From Salvelinus alpinus (lineage: Eukaryota > Chordata > Actinopteri > Salmoniformes > Salmonidae), in the NCBI RefSeq assembly GCF_045679555.1, contig NC_092090.1, positions 32,976,093-33,040,092 of the forward strand: a DNA stretch of 64,000 nt, read 5' to 3'. Both the position numbers and the translations under genes were made by a program. The notes beneath the pieces are model-generated. The model was not told the origin of the DNA. It made no database searches and worked only from the letters and a program-made list of their open reading frames with translations. Positions 10,714 to 22,140 of this stretch are shown here, piece after piece (within the stretch, counting starts at the first letter, position 1; each line of letters opens with the position of its first letter).

Positions 10714-12797
10714 GAACCACCCAACAAACCAGGACCAAGCAGCGTAGCAACGGGGAGCAGCAGCGGCCCAGTACACAGGACTACTGGACACAGGAGGAAT
10801 GGTCTTGGGAGATCATGGACGGAAAAGGACCCTGGGGAAGGGTTGGAGAGAATCGCCGCTCTCGGGAGGTGAAGGAGGCAGCCACAGCCCAGGAGCGGTG
10901 GATTGAGGAGGCAGCACGTAAGAGAGGCTGGAAGCCCGAGAGGCTCACCCAAAAATGTCTTGGGGGGGGGGGGCTAAAGGGGAGTGTGGCGAAGCCGGGT
11001 TGGATACCTGAGCCAACTCCCCGGGCTTGCCGTGGAGTGAGAGAGCGTCGTACTGGTCAGACACCGTGTTATGCGGTAAAGCGCACGGTGTCCCCAGTAC
11101 GCGTGCTTAGCCCAGTGCGGGCTATTCCACCTTGCCGCACTGGGAGGGCTAGGTTGGGCATCGAGCCGAGTGCCATGAAGCCGGCCCAACGTATCTGGTC
11201 TCCAGTACGTCTCCTCGGGCCGGCGTACATGGCACCAGCCTTACAGGTGGTGTCCCCGGTTCGCCTGCATAGCCCAGTGCGGGCTATTCCACCTCGCCGC
11301 ACTGGCAGGGCTACGGGGACCATTCAACCTGGTAAGGTTGGGGAGGCTCGGTGCTCAAGAGCACGTGTCCTCCTTCACGGTCCGGTATATCCGGCGCCAC
11401 CTTCCCACCCCAGCTCAGTACCACCAGTGCCTACACCACGCACCAGGCTTCCAGTGCATCTCCAGAGCCCTGTTCCTCCTCCACGCACTCTCCCTATGGT
11501 GCGTGTCTCCAGCCCAGTGCCTCCAGTTCCGGCACCACGCACCAAGCCTCCTGTGCGTCTCCAGAGCCCTGTACGCACTGTTCCTTCTCCCCGCACTCGC
11601 CCTGAGGTGCGTGCCCTCAGCCCGGTACCTCCAGTTCCGGTACCACGCACCAGGCCTAGAGTGCGCCACGAGAGTCCAGTGTGCCCTGTTGTTGTTCCCC
11701 GCACTAGCCTGAAGGTGCGTGTCCTTAGCCCGGTACCTCCAGTTCCGGTACCACGCACCAGGCCTACAGTGCGTCTCAGCCGGCCAGAGTCTGCCGTCTG
11801 CCCAGCGGCGCCTGAACTGCCCGTCTGCCCAGCGGCGCCTGAACTGCCCGTCTGCCCAGCGGCGCCTGAACTGCCCGTCTGCCCAGCGGCGCCTGAACTG
11901 CCCGTCTGCCCAGCGGCGCCTGAACTGCCCGTCTGCCCAGCGGCGTCTGAACTGCCCGTCTGCCCTACGCCGTCTGAACTGTCCGTCTGCCATGAGCCTG
12001 CAAAGCCGCCCGTCTGCCATGAGCCTACAGAGCCGTCCGCCAGACAGGAGCCGCTAGAGCCGTCCGCCAGACAGGAGCCGCTAGAGCCTTCCGCCAGACC
12101 GGATCAGCCAGAGCCTTCCGCCAGACCGGATCAGCCAGAGCCTTCCGCCAGACCGGATCAGCCAGAGCCTTCCGCCAGACCGGATCAGCCAGAGCCTTCC
12201 GCCAGACCGGATCAGCCAGAGCCTTCCGCCAGACCGGATCAGCCAGAGCCTTCCGCCAGACCGGATCAGCCAGAGCCTTCCGCCAGACCGGATCAGCCAG
12301 AGCCTTCCGTCAGCCCGGACCTGCCAGAGTCCCTCAGCCCGGACCTGCCAGAGTCCCTCAGCCCGGACCTGCCAGAGTCCCTCAGCCCGGACCTGCCAGA
12401 GTCCCTCAGCCCGGACCTGCCAGAGTCCCTCAGCCCGGACCTGCCAGAGTCCCTCAGCCAGGACCTGCCAGAGTCCCTCAGCCAGGACCTGCCAGAGTCC
12501 CTCAGCCAGGACCTGCCAGAGTCCCTCAGCCAGGACCTGCCAGAGTTCCTCAGCCAGGACCTGCCGCCCCTTATCCCGGTGCTGCCCCTTATCCCGGTGC
12601 TGCCCCTTATTCCGGTGCTGCCCCTTCATTTAGGTGGTTTTAGTTGGAGGGTGGTCATTGGGAGGGGGATACAGAAGCGGGGAGTGACTATGGTGGTGTG
12701 GGGACAGCGTCCGGAGCCTGAGCCACCACCGTGGTCAGATGCCCACCCAGACCCTCCTCTGGACTTTGTGCTGGTGCGCCCGGCGTTCGCACCTTGA
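10650..12797 (+). CDS. Proline-rich tandem-repeat ORF of the LTR element (715 aa)
   Basis: One uninterrupted frame starts within the 5' LTR and stops 13 bases before the 3' LTR, so it fills the whole interior. Residues about 20-110 are charged and non-repetitive ([36 protein letters not shown]) and could be a folded or gag-like head. Residues about 140-385 are rich in SPVR and [10 protein letters not shown] motifs. Then come tandem arrays: PVCPAAPEL (9 aa, about 6 copies), PSARPDQPE (9 aa, 8 copies from residue 480), SLSPDLPE and SLSQDLPE (8 aa, about 10 copies) and IPVLPL (6 aa, 3 copies). I do not recognise a family. There is no zinc knuckle and no protease or reverse transcriptase motif. 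The start could also be a later ATG such as the one in EIMDGK. Whether the protein is made is unknown. Confidence 0.6.
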   Translation: MLSTGYAAFWSSPSPQEENLYRTTQQTRTKQRSNGEQQRPSTQDYWTQEEWSWEIMDGKGPWGRVGENRRSREVKEAATAQERWIEEAARKRGWKPERLTQKCLGGGGLKGSVAKPGWIPEPTPRACRGVRERRTGQTPCYAVKRTVSPVRVLSPVRAIPPCRTGRARLGIEPSAMKPAQRIWSPVRLLGPAYMAPALQVVSPVRLHSPVRAIPPRRTGRATGTIQPGKVGEARCSRARVLLHGPVYPAPPSHPSSVPPVPTPRTRLPVHLQSPVPPPRTLPMVRVSSPVPPVPAPRTKPPVRLQSPVRTVPSPRTRPEVRALSPVPPVPVPRTRPRVRHESPVCPVVVPRTSLKVRVLSPVPPVPVPRTRPTVRLSRPESAVCPAAPELPVCPAAPELPVCPAAPELPVCPAAPELPVCPAAPELPVCPAASELPVCPTPSELSVCHEPAKPPVCHEPTEPSARQEPLEPSARQEPLEPSARPDQPEPSARPDQPEPSARPDQPEPSARPDQPEPSARPDQPEPSARPDQPEPSARPDQPEPSARPDQPEPSVSPDLPESLSPDLPESLSPDLPESLSPDLPESLSPDLPESLSPDLPESLSQDLPESLSQDLPESLSQDLPESLSQDLPEFLSQDLPPLIPVLPLIPVLPLIPVLPLHLGGFSWRVVIGRGIQKRGVTMVVWGQRPEPEPPPWSDAHPDPPLDFVLVRPAFAP
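11800..12610. repeat. Coding minisatellites of 27, 27, 24 and 18 bases
   Basis: 27-base units around GTCTGCCCAGCGGCGCCTGA (about 11800-11960), 27-base units around CTTCCGCCAGACCGGATCAG (12087-12302), 24-base units around CCCTCAGCCCGGACCTGCCA (about 12330-12560) and 18-base units around CCCCTTATCCCGGTGCTG (12565-12620). All unit lengths are multiples of three, so every strand and frame stays open across them; the antisense frames here are artefacts. Confidence 0.93.
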
Positions 12798-12809
12798 GGG
12801 GGGGGGTTC

Positions 12810-13186
12810 TGTCACGTTCCTGACCTGTTTTCTGTTGTTTTGTATGTGTGTGATGGTCAGGGCGTGAGTTTTGGGTGGGCATTCTATGTTGTGTGTTTCT
12901 ATGTTGGTTTAGGGTTGCCTGGTATGGCTCTTAATTAGAGGCAGGTGTTTTGCATTCCTCTAATTAAGAGTCATATTTAGGTAGGTTGTTTCACTGTGTT
13001 CGTTGTGGGTGGTTGTTACCTGTCTCTGTGTTTGTGTTCTGCACCAGATAGGTCTGTATCGGTTTTGCACGTTTGTTATTTTGTAAGTTGTTTGTAGTGT
13101 TCACTTGTTCTTATAATTAAACATGTTGAGCACTGGCTACGCTGCATTTTGGTCCTCTCCTTCACCCCAGGAAGAAAACCTTTACA
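12810..13186 (+). repeat. 3' LTR (377 bases)
   Basis: Second copy of the LTR, directly after the polypurine tract and followed by CTCTG at 13187-13191. Confidence 0.93.
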
Positions 13187-13191
13187 CTCTG

Positions 13192-16100
13192 AGTGTGCTG
13201 CTGTGTAGCAGAGAGGCACACTGTGAGGATCATTGTTGGCTGATGAATAGATACAGGACAAATCTGCTGGTAAATCTGGGAGTCAGCAGGTGCTGGAGTA
13301 ACGCCGCACACACTGACTGGAGAAATAGGAGGGAGCTATTCATTATTGACCCGTTTGCACTGACACTAAACTCTGGGTTGGTAACATCTATCTCCCACGA
13401 GTCTCTATCTCTCTCTACTTCTCTCACACCCGTTCCTCCCTTACTCAGCAGTTAATCTAGATTCACAATCTGTATTTGAGGGAGGGAGAATGAGTACAGG
13501 GGATGTAGGTAGCAGCTCCTTGCATGGGTGCGTGTATCAATATCTGTACATTGATCTGGCCTCTCGTCCTCATCCATCCAGATATGGATTGATTTTCTGT
13601 GCAGCTATCTGTGCGGTGTATCTGACTGATGAGTCCTGCTCTCAGAGCATGATGCACAGTCTTGTTCTGTACCTCAGACATACAGCCGGTAAGGCCAGGG
13701 GCAGGACAGTCTCTTCAGTAAGGTGCTCAGGCAGGCCTGGGATACGGGATACATGGAGGATTGGTGCATGTGGATGAGTAGTATTATCTCCTGGAGAAAA
13801 TTGCAAGGATATTATGGGGGCATCACAATGTCAAAGGCCTTAGTGCAGATTGGCTGTGTGACTGTCCATGATTATGAGTCATGGGCTGTGCCTCTTAATG
13901 TCTACTGTCATGTCTGTTCTCTCCACTAAGACTGAGCTGAGTGTCTGTGCCGAGCCGGGTGGGTTGTCATTTAGTTCTGATCATAAATCAGAGGGGGCAT
14001 TGAGATCGCCACACTGGTGCTCTATGTGTAATTACAAAGCTGACATTTAAACAGGACCAGCCATATTTCAACCCTCTCCAGCCCAGCACCAGACCCAAAG
14101 TGTACCACGAACCACGTCAACGGTTTTTTATTTTTCAATAAGAAGAGGAAAATCAATAAGAGGTAAAATGCATTCTAATGCCTCGTTAATGGGTCTGGGT
14201 ATTAATTATTCAGCGGCGCCCGTTTTATCTGCTCATTAAAGTGGCAGCTGGGAGGAGAAATATGCAGCATTGTGCTGCAATGGCCAGGGTCATTACCACA
14301 ATCTCCTCCACAATGTAGGACGAGCACACACATGCACGCACGCAGACAGACAGACAGACAGTACCAGAGCACTGATGGAACAAAGGTTTTGGTCAATCTC
14401 ATCTCTTTGTGTTTTGGTACTGTTCGTGTGTATGTGCATTCCTGTATCTGTCTGGAAGAGTTTGTGTGTTGGTTTTTGTACGTACGCGTTATATATAATA
14501 GATCAATCTTTGATATACAGATGCATATCTCTACATAACACTGTCTCCACAACCCCATCCATCTAGCCCAGGACATCTTTAATGCAGAGGAATGGCAGTG
14601 TTGGAGGGGAAATTAAAATTCCTCTTTGGCCCACTGTCGACCTGCGTAAGCAGCGTGATCTGTCAGTAAGGCTGCGTGACAGGATTTCTAATGACACTGC
14701 AGCCGTCCTGGGCACAAATTGCTTTGACTTGATTTATTTCTCCTTCTTATACCACCACCATCCCCCTTCACCACACTGCCATTCAAGCACCAAGCCAAGC
14801 AACACAGACATGTACACACACACTCACACATGCTGAAATCTCCTCTCCAGTACCATGCCAGTGGCAGAGAACATCTGTCTTTCGGTCCCCCTGCCACACA
14901 GCGTTAGAGTCAGGGTAGGTCGTTCACTCGAGTGGGCTGTCTGGGAAGGCCTCTGGGCAGAGCTGGCTGTGGTGGGGCGTCCAAGCGGAAACTTGTCTTG
15001 TGGTCCATCCTGCCTGCCCCTCTCCCTTTGTGTGTTTGGGCATGGGGGTGGTGGACATGGACAGGCATGGGGATGGTGGACATGGACAGGCATGGGGGTG
15101 GTGGACATGGACAGGCATGGGGATGAACTGGAGTGGGCCCGGATCAGGGGCCACTAGGGCCTCAAAAACATCTAAGGTCTCCCAGGCTATTCTGGTTTTG
15201 GTTCTGTCAGAGTGTATGTATGTTTGTGTTCCTCTCGTGCAATGCTGCAACTGCCCTGAAAATGATGCTGCCATGTGCTCAGTCACTGTTTGACCAGTTT
15301 TAATCTCTGCATTTAGACTGTTTAAATTGTTTCAGTTCAGTTAAATTCCTATTTATCTAACCAAAGTGGAATCCTATCAGAGCAAGCAGCCAGGCGTCTG
15401 TCAGTCAGGCTGCAGATAGCTCGCTCATGCAGGAGCCGCGACAGATAAGGAGGGAGAAAATGCTATTTAATCAAAAGGGGGAGGGGGAGGAAGAGGGAGG
15501 CTGAGCGCTGGGGAGGCAGGTGTGCTTTAAGGACATTTTAGTTCCACTTTCAGGGTCTCTCTCTATCTCCATTTCTCTTTCCCTCCCACTCTCCTTCTCT
15601 CCCTCCATCTCTCCTTGCCCTTTACCTCTGTACAGGCAGAAGTGGGTGAGGTATTTATCATCTTTATTCCTGGAAGTTTGAGGGCCCTGCGTGGACCTGA
15701 TAAATGGGCAGGCAGTGATGTGCAGCCACCTCGGGGGGGACGAGACAGCTATTTAGTGGCTGAACAAGACACATCACTTTTCTTTTATTGTTTTCAAACC
15801 GCATGGAGGAGGATAAAACAGAGCCGAGGCAATCTAAGAGAGGGGGGAGAAATCAACAGGAGTACTATCTTTTCCCAGAAAGGAAACCACAAATAGGCCC
15901 AGGATGGGCCAATATCCATATATACTGGGAAATTGCCTTGGGTATCACCATGTTGACAAATCTTTTTCTATTTGACAATGATTACTCTGTTATAGCACAC
16001 ATAAAGCATTTAGACAGCCTCCCTACCAAAGAGACCACTATCTCTGGGAGCAGAAGGGCTGCAGGAGGTAGCAGGCAGTGTTTTCAGGCCCAGGGCAAGG

Positions 16101-16751
16101 GCACTCAGAGTCAGGACCCATCCGTGTGTGTGTGCGCGTTTCTGTCTCTGTGTGTTTCTGTCTGCGTGTTAAGGTTATTATAGTAAACGAAAACGAAAAC
16201 TGAAACAAAAACGAATCATGACAATTTAGTAAAATAAAATGAATGAACAAACCCATTTGAAAAACTATACTGAAACTATGAACGTTGACTCCAAAACTAA
16301 CTAAAATAAAAACCATCATGAATTATGTTAAGTTGACAGTTTTGGGGGGGGCAAAAATCAAATGGGGTATTTCAATGGGGTTTTCAAGCTTCTGAATCTG
16401 GCGGGTCACATTGAGATTTACTTAATATATAGGTAGACTCAGCGAGATGATGATGCCACGAGCTGCCCTGTAGATATTGTGCGCGTTTCAGTGGTAAGGC
16501 TAACGCGACCGACTGTAGACGAAAGTCAAAGTCGAGGAATGAAGTTGGAGCGGTGCATCTGCGACAGCCCGAAACCAATGTGGTTTTCCAACAGCAAGAC
16601 TCAGATCAACATGGCAGTGTTGCCATTGTTTATATAATGTTGAAATAAACATGTATCTAACCCCCATATTACACACTCACAAACTGAAATCCGAATATAA
16701 TAGTATGTGTGTACACATTGTAAAATGAATTAGTGATAGAGCACATGTAAA
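13192..16751. other. Intergenic, no gene seen
   Basis: No exon or RNA gene was recognised. Contains a 25-base minisatellite (15041-15125), a C/T-rich block (15540-15620), a short GT tract (16125-16170) and, at 16170-16320, an A-rich GTAAACGAAAACGAAAAC segment that looks like part of a common fish repeat. The stretch 14150-14290 is non-repetitive and A+T-rich and might be conserved non-coding DNA. Confidence 0.55.
15041..15125. repeat. Minisatellite, unit 25 bases, 3.4 copies
   Basis: Units read CATGGGGGTGGTGGACATGG plus ACAGG, alternating GGGGGTGG with GGGGATGG between successive copies. Confidence 0.9.
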
Positions 16752-17406
16752 CAGGGGTGAAAGTAAGGCGGTGAGGTCCGGTACGGCGTCCCGGTAATAT
16801 AAATAGTGGGGGTACGCTGTATCGGTAAAACATGAGCCTATCACAATAATTAAAACAAAATGTCACGAAAACTGTAGCCTCTTACACCACTTTTTATCAT
16901 TACCGCATGTCAGAAGCATGAAAAATGTGGGAATGGACTTGAACAGGTGGTATAGCCTACACCTCCAAAATAAGATGTGGTTCCACGAGAACACTGACAT
17001 TTTTCCAAGGCAGAGATGCGTGGCGACACCGAGACAGCAGTGGACGCATACATTACGGCCTAATGACAATAGCCAAATGTCATTGCACTTGTTTTGTGTA
17101 TGTCTCTTTCCATTCACCACAGTTTGGAGGCTGGAAATATGTTGCGAGTGGGTGAATGTTCATGGGTGACCTAGTAAATGAGCCCTTTGAAGTATGAATG
17201 TTAGAGAATCAGATGAAAACATTATGACTGGATGTGTTTATGCCACAATAAAAGGTAATACATTCTAAAAGTTAAATGACAAATCTTTAGGACTAGGCCC
17301 ACGGAGATCCTATTGAATTCATAGGGATTCTATATGTAATTCTATGATTAGGCCCATAAAAAATACATATAGGAGGTCCCTAAAATGAATTCTACTTTCA
17401 CCCCTG
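16752..17406. mobile_element. Non-autonomous hAT-like element, 655 bases
   Basis: Begins CAGGGGTGAAAGTA and ends with its complement TACTTTCACCCCTG. Flanking 8-mers CATGTAAA (16744-16751) and CACATAAA (17407-17414) match at 6 of 8, as expected for an aged hAT 8-base target duplication. No transposase frame inside. Confidence 0.75.
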
Positions 17407-17436
17407 CACATAAATCTCGACAAACTGCACACATAA

Positions 17437-17720
17437 ACAGTTGTGTAAAGTACTTAAGTAAAAATACTTTCAAGTACCACTTAGGTAGTGTTTTGGGGTA
17501 TCTGTATTTTACTTTACTATTTATATTTTTGACTACTTTTATTTTTACTTCGCTACATTCCTAAAGAAAATTGTATACTTTTTACTCCATACATTTTCCC
17601 TGACACCCAAAAGTACTCGTTACATTTTGAAAGCTTAGCAGGACAGAAAATGGTCCAAATCGCACATTTTCAAGAGAACATCCCTGATCATCCCTACTTT
17701 CATCTCTACTCCCTGATCAT
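17437..17720. mobile_element. Partial copy of the GTGGTGTAAAGTACTTAAGT hAT-like repeat
   Basis: Shares long stretches with the elements at 22266-22773 and 23660-24206: AAGTACTTAAGTAAAAATAC, CCTGACACCCAAAAGTACTC, ACAGAAAATGGTCCAA. Its right end is missing and it runs into a Tc1 terminus. Confidence 0.75.
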
Positions 17721-17734
17721 CGCTATTTTTACTA

Positions 17735-17802
17735 AAATTGTGAAAATAAAGAAAAGCTCCTGAATGAGTAAGTGTGTCCAAACTTTTGACTGGTATTGTA
17801 GA
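17735..17802. mobile_element. Fragment of a Tc1-like terminal repeat
   Basis: AAAGCTCCTGAATGAGTAAG and CAAACTTTTGACTGGTA match the right end of the Tc1-like element at 35376-36903. Confidence 0.75.
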
Positions 17803-17990
17803 TATTCTAAACAAAGTGTTTTAATAACTTTCAAATGTAGTAACAGGTCCATATAAAATAAACAACCCAAAGAAGCAGTGTTATGCTAATATAGCAATGT
17901 GCACCGTTCATCTTTCATTGTCATTCCCAGCCGATACAGATACTGTGCCTATCTGCATTTCTTCTGGTGGTAATGGGGCTACTTTGGCAA

Positions 17991-18573
17991 ACCAACTTGG
18001 TCTCAAAACATTTCGTATTATTTTGTACATAAATCCTAGATACCCCATTTAATATGATGTTACGTTTCGTATGGTATGTATTAATTTGTGGATGTCCAAC
18101 ATCCATTTCGTATAATATGTTACTAATTACAATGCGTATTGTATGTTATGAATTGCAATTTGTACAATATGTTACGATTTGCAAAATGTATGATATGTTA
18201 CGAATTCCAATTTGTTGTTCTTAATGCTAGCTAGGTAGCTAACATTAGCTCAGCTAGGGGTTAGGGTTAATGTTAGGGGAAGGGTTAGCTAAAATGGTTA
18301 ATGTGAGGATTAAGGGGAAGGGTTAGGGGAAGGTTAGGGGTTAGGGGAAGGGTTAGCTAACATGCTAAGTAGTTGCAAAGTAGCTAATGCTCAAGTTGTC
18401 CGTGATGAGATTGTAACATGCAACCTTTGGGTTGCTAAACGTTCGCTGTATATGCCCACCCATTCTGACCAACCAACCTCCTTTCGTTTTTGCCTAAAAT
18501 TAAATAAACATAACATATAATTTGAGTGTCCCGGATTTACGTTTACTATGTTATGTCTCTGAGACCAGGCTGG
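17991..18573. mobile_element. Non-autonomous repeat with inverted ends and GGTTAGGG-rich core
   Basis: The left end CCAACTTGGTCTCAAAACAT is roughly the complement of the right end TCTCTGAGACCAGGCTGG. The interior has TTCGTATGGTATGTATTAAT, GAATTCCAATTTGTTGTT and a run of TTAGGGTTA/GGGGAAGGGTTAG units (about 18255-18360). Related copies are at 38040-38733 and 51985-52317. No coding capacity. Confidence 0.7.
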
Positions 18574-19426
18574 CCAAACATGTCAGAGTGGTCATAACTA
18601 CATGTGTGGAGTCCCATATACAACAGCAGTTCCCTGATCCAGAATACACAGGGTTTCTCCCTCCCCGTATTGACTGATACCATTCAATAATAAAAGTTGT
18701 GTCTGGTAAAATTTTAATGCCGAGTGCGAGCTCTCTCTCCATTCAGAGACATCAGTATCAAGCCTGTCTGTCAGTCTGGACTTCATCTTGCACGTTTGGT
18801 TGTGCTGGCTCTATACATGTTTCTGTGAACACATAGTCACTGTTCTATAACCATTGGCAGTTAGGATAGGTACAGTAATATCTGACACACAAACAGGTAC
18901 TATATTGAAGTTTGAACAGGTCAGAGTAAACCTACCTAATTCTGTTCTCACCATCAACAATCGTTGGTAAGCAGGCAATAAGTGAGGCTGGAGGGGAGGT
19001 CTTTGCCAATCAGCTCCTGGCCCCTCAAAGATGTCTGTCTGTCTGTCTCTGGGTCTCTGTCTCTGTCTCTCTCTCTCACACACAGACACACAGACACAGA
19101 GAGAGAGAGATCACTGATTACATTATCAATGGTGGTTATGATTAGCCTGATTGAACCAACCTGATCACTGCGTTCACCTTTTTATTTTACTTCAGATATC
19201 CTAAAATGTGAAGTGAAATAGAATGGCGAACACAGCAATCAGACTGGTTCCAGCAGGCTAAGATATGCCCTGGACATTATATGCAACTAAGAAGTAGAAA
19301 ATAAGCAACAAATAACGTTAGGTTACATAATTTATGTTTCATAATTGGGTTATCAAATGTATCAAAGAGGGTTACCTTCTGTATTTGTACAAATGATGAG
19401 CCTGTGAAAGCTAATATTTTATTTTG
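18574..19426. other. Intergenic, no gene seen
   Basis: Only a short mixed TC/CA/GA simple repeat (about 19030-19112) stands out. Confidence 0.5.
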
Positions 19427-19882
19427 ACATTTTTATACCCCTTTTTCTCCCTAATTTTTGTTAAATCCAATTGGTAGTTACAGTCTTGTCCCATCGCTGC
19501 AACTCCCGTACGGACTCTGGAGAAGCGAACGTCGAGAGCCATGCGTCCTCTGAAACATGACCCTGCCAAGCCGCACTGCTTTTTGACACACTGCCCGCTT
19601 AACTCGGAAGCCAGCCACACCAATGTGTCAGAGGAAACACCGTCCAACTGGCGACCGTGTGAATGCGCCCAGACCGCCACAGTAGTAGCTAGATCGCGAT
19701 GAGACAAGGACATCCCGGCCAGCCAAACCCTCCACTAACCCGAATGACACTGGGTCAATTAAACGCCACCTCGGGTCTCCCGGTCGCAGACGGCTGCGAC
19801 ACAGCCCGGGATCGAACCCGGCTCTGTAGTGACACCTCTAGCTTGCAGTGCCTTAGACCGCTGCGCCACTCGGGAGGCCCTG
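19427..19882 (-). mobile_element. tRNA-derived SINE
   Basis: On the minus strand the head (right end) has an A-box-like GAGTGGCGCAGCGGTCTAAG and a B-box GGTTCGATCCC at tRNA spacing. A long body follows and the tail ATTAGGGAGAAAAAGGGGTA ends in A/T-rich sequence. The B box is perfect, but the molecule does not continue as a tRNA. A common fish/salmonid SINE; family name not assigned. Confidence 0.85.
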
Positions 19883-20990
19883 CAGCAGGCAATCTTACGA
19901 GGTGGTGTTGACTGGGAGGGCCTGTAACAGGGTGATATAATAGGCAGCCAAGTGGTAAATTGCATTTTGTTCTAAAAGACAAAGCTTTTTGCTAATGCAC
20001 TTCCCAACCAATATGACTCTACTAGTTGTATCTGCTTGGCTGGGGAATTAGCCTACTATTTTATGAACCAGATTTAAAAAATATATATCTTTTCACATAA
20101 CACACATTACCTGTCATTGTTGATGAAGTCATCTGTGTAATCAGGGCATTAACTCGGGTCACTATCAGAGGCCTCATAATTGCGTGTCCTTTTAATAGAA
20201 GTCGAGGGAGACTTTCATAGGAGTTAAGGGTACTTGGGTCGCATGACAAACTTGTATTTTGAGGTCTTGCCTGACAAGCAGTGAAAATAGCTAGTGAACA
20301 GTAAATGAAAGCAGTTTAAGGTCGCTAAACCACTGCAATCACATTGCTGGACATGTTATGATGCCCACCTTTTCTCCCTCTGGTAGGTCCCGGAATCTGT
20401 TCATGACCAGGAGATCGGTCTGGCACCCAACTATGCACTTTGTCTAACAGAAAAACAGGGTTGACGATTGTCATCATCCCTCAATTATGAACATAGCTCG
20501 AGAACTAACGTAACTTAGTTTGGAAGCTAATTCTATGCTTTACAGACGTAGACTGACTTGTTCCAGATTGGATTAGATTCAGTCCGGTGACGCCGTTACA
20601 CTATGTAACCAACTGTGACATGTTTTGCTATGGCCCTGGGTTGGTTTGAGTTTGTTTCTGCTAGTTAGTGCACTGTTGTAGTCAGACATGAGTTAGCTAG
20701 TACCACCATAGCACAATGACAACAGGTTTTCCTACTAATTATTTGCCTTCTTTTGAAATGTTATCGTGTTTCCAAGCCAAATCCGAGTTGTACTGAGGTA
20801 GGCTAACAGTCAGCTAGCTAGTGAGCTAGTTAGGTAGCTAGCTAGCTAATGTCAGCTATGCTAGCGATGTTAGTGATAATGATTATCAATATACATAACC
20901 AGCAGTCTATGGTCTAGCTACTGGTAGATTCACCACCACTGGGGACCAACGAACTCCAACCACCTATTCCACATGATAGGTTCCTTCGGC
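19883..20990. other. Intergenic, no gene seen
   Basis: A+T-rich non-coding sequence with CTAGCTAGCTAG runs (20815-20870), common in salmonid repeats. No reliable exon. Confidence 0.5.
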
Positions 20991-20999
20991 AGGGCATGC

Positions 21000-21180
21000 C
21001 ATAGTGGTTAGAGCGTTGGGCTAGTAACCGAAAGGGTGCAAGTTCAAATCCCCGAGCTGACAAGGTACAAATCTGTCGTTCTGCCCCTGAACAAGGCAGT
21101 TAACCCACTGTTCCTAGGCCATTGAAAATAAGAATTTGTTTTTAACTGACTTGCCTAGTTAAATAAAGGTAAAATAAAAT
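21000..21180 (+). mobile_element. tRNA-derived SINE, HpaI type
   Basis: Head AGTGGTTAGAGCGTTGGGCT (A box) and GTTCAAATCCCC (B box) are followed by a body with a GTTAAC site and an end TAAATAAAGGTAAAATAAAA. Imperfectly repeated flanks around TCCTTC(T)GG and GCATGC look like a target duplication (about 20980-20998 and 21180-21197). This matches the salmonid HpaI SINE as I remember it. Confidence 0.85.
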
Positions 21181-21419
21181 CCTTCTGGAAGCATGCATTG
21201 CATGATCAAACAAAGGTTGAATATATAAAAATGTAATTACATTAAAACATCTGTGTAGGGCTTTTCAGTCTCAAATGGCCGTGATCCCTTGAAAGCATTG
21301 GTTGGTGGCAAAGAAACAACAGAGTCCCTTTCAATTAAGGGATGTGATGTGGGCGGAGGGGGATGATTTGCACGTGGAGGGGAGATTTGTTGACATCACT
21401 TTAACCAAACGCAACCTTT

Positions 21420-21830
21420 TAAAAAAATTAAAAATTCACCTTTATTTAACCAGGTAGGCTAGTTGAAAACAAGTTCTCATTTACAACTGTGACCTGGCCA
21501 AGATAAAGCAAAGCAGTGCGACACAAACAACAACACAGAGTTACACATGGAATAAACAAACATACAGTCAATAACACAATAGAGAAAAAGTCTATATACA
21601 GTGTGTGCAAGTGAGGTAAAGGCAATAAATAGGCCATAGTGGCGAAATAATTACAATTTAGCAATTAAACGCTGGAGTGATAGATGTGCAGAAGATGAAT
21701 GTGCAAGTAGAGATACTGGGGTGCAAAGGAGCAATAAATAAATAAATAACAGTATGGGATGAGGTAGTTGGACAGGCTATTTACAGATGGGCTATGTACA
21801 GGTAAACAGGTATGAACCTTAATTTACTAA
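21420..21830. mobile_element. Interspersed repeat, probably retroelement-derived, family not named
   Basis: Contains TTCACCTTTATTTAACCAGG and ACAAGTTCTCATTTACAACT, then a chain of short repeat-like sentences also common elsewhere in salmonid genomes. No open frame. Confidence 0.6.
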
Positions 21831-22140
21831 TTGTGACGCACTCAGGTTCCAAACTCCATTTTAGACGAGACTGACTTTGTGACCAAAATTATCCTATTTA
21901 CACTTTGTAGTCAATTTTGACACTACATTTTTCTAACCCATATCAATGCCACATGGGCCGTTTTCAAAGGGATTAGTTGGTTTTTAGTGGCAGTCTCTTT
22001 AAACCGAACCTATCCTATGGCCTGACCCATCACCTTACGCATTACTGCCCCACAGTGCCAAAAAGTGACATCCCAAAAAACAAAAACTGGCTCCGAGCTT
22101 ACCACGCATAGGATTCTTTCTGTCCCTAAGACTAAAACTA

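Larger units (their letters stand above)
10337..13186 (+). mobile_element. Complete, young LTR retroelement without visible pol
   Basis: Two direct repeats of exactly 377 bases, 10337-10713 and 12810-13186, begin TGTCACGTTCC and end CCTTTACA. I see one difference between them (GCG versus GCA in TTTTGCGTTCC, near 10479). CTCTG flanks the element on both sides (10332-10336 and 13187-13191), a 5-base target duplication. A G-rich polypurine tract (12796-12806) precedes the 3' LTR. The 2.1-kb interior holds one long proline-rich ORF and no reverse transcriptase, protease or integrase motif in any frame, so mobilisation in trans is inferred. No TGG-starting primer binding site is seen right after the 5' LTR. 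The near-identical LTRs argue for a recent insertion. Confidence 0.92.

Noticed and set aside
12087-12302. Regular 27-base repeats resembling a CRISPR array
   Set aside because: The repeats are contiguous with no spacers, lie in a coding frame, and this is a vertebrate genome.
11415-12629. Long minus-strand open frames (201 and 182 codons)
   Set aside because: They are mirror frames of the multiple-of-three tandem repeats in the plus-strand ORF.
18255-18360. Interstitial telomere or chromosome fusion scar
   Set aside because: The TTAGGG-like units are irregular and belong to a dispersed repeat with two more copies here.
19800-19880. tRNA gene
   Set aside because: A and B boxes are present but the sequence continues as a SINE body and lacks a complete cloverleaf. 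The same applies at 21000-21080 and 41620-41696.
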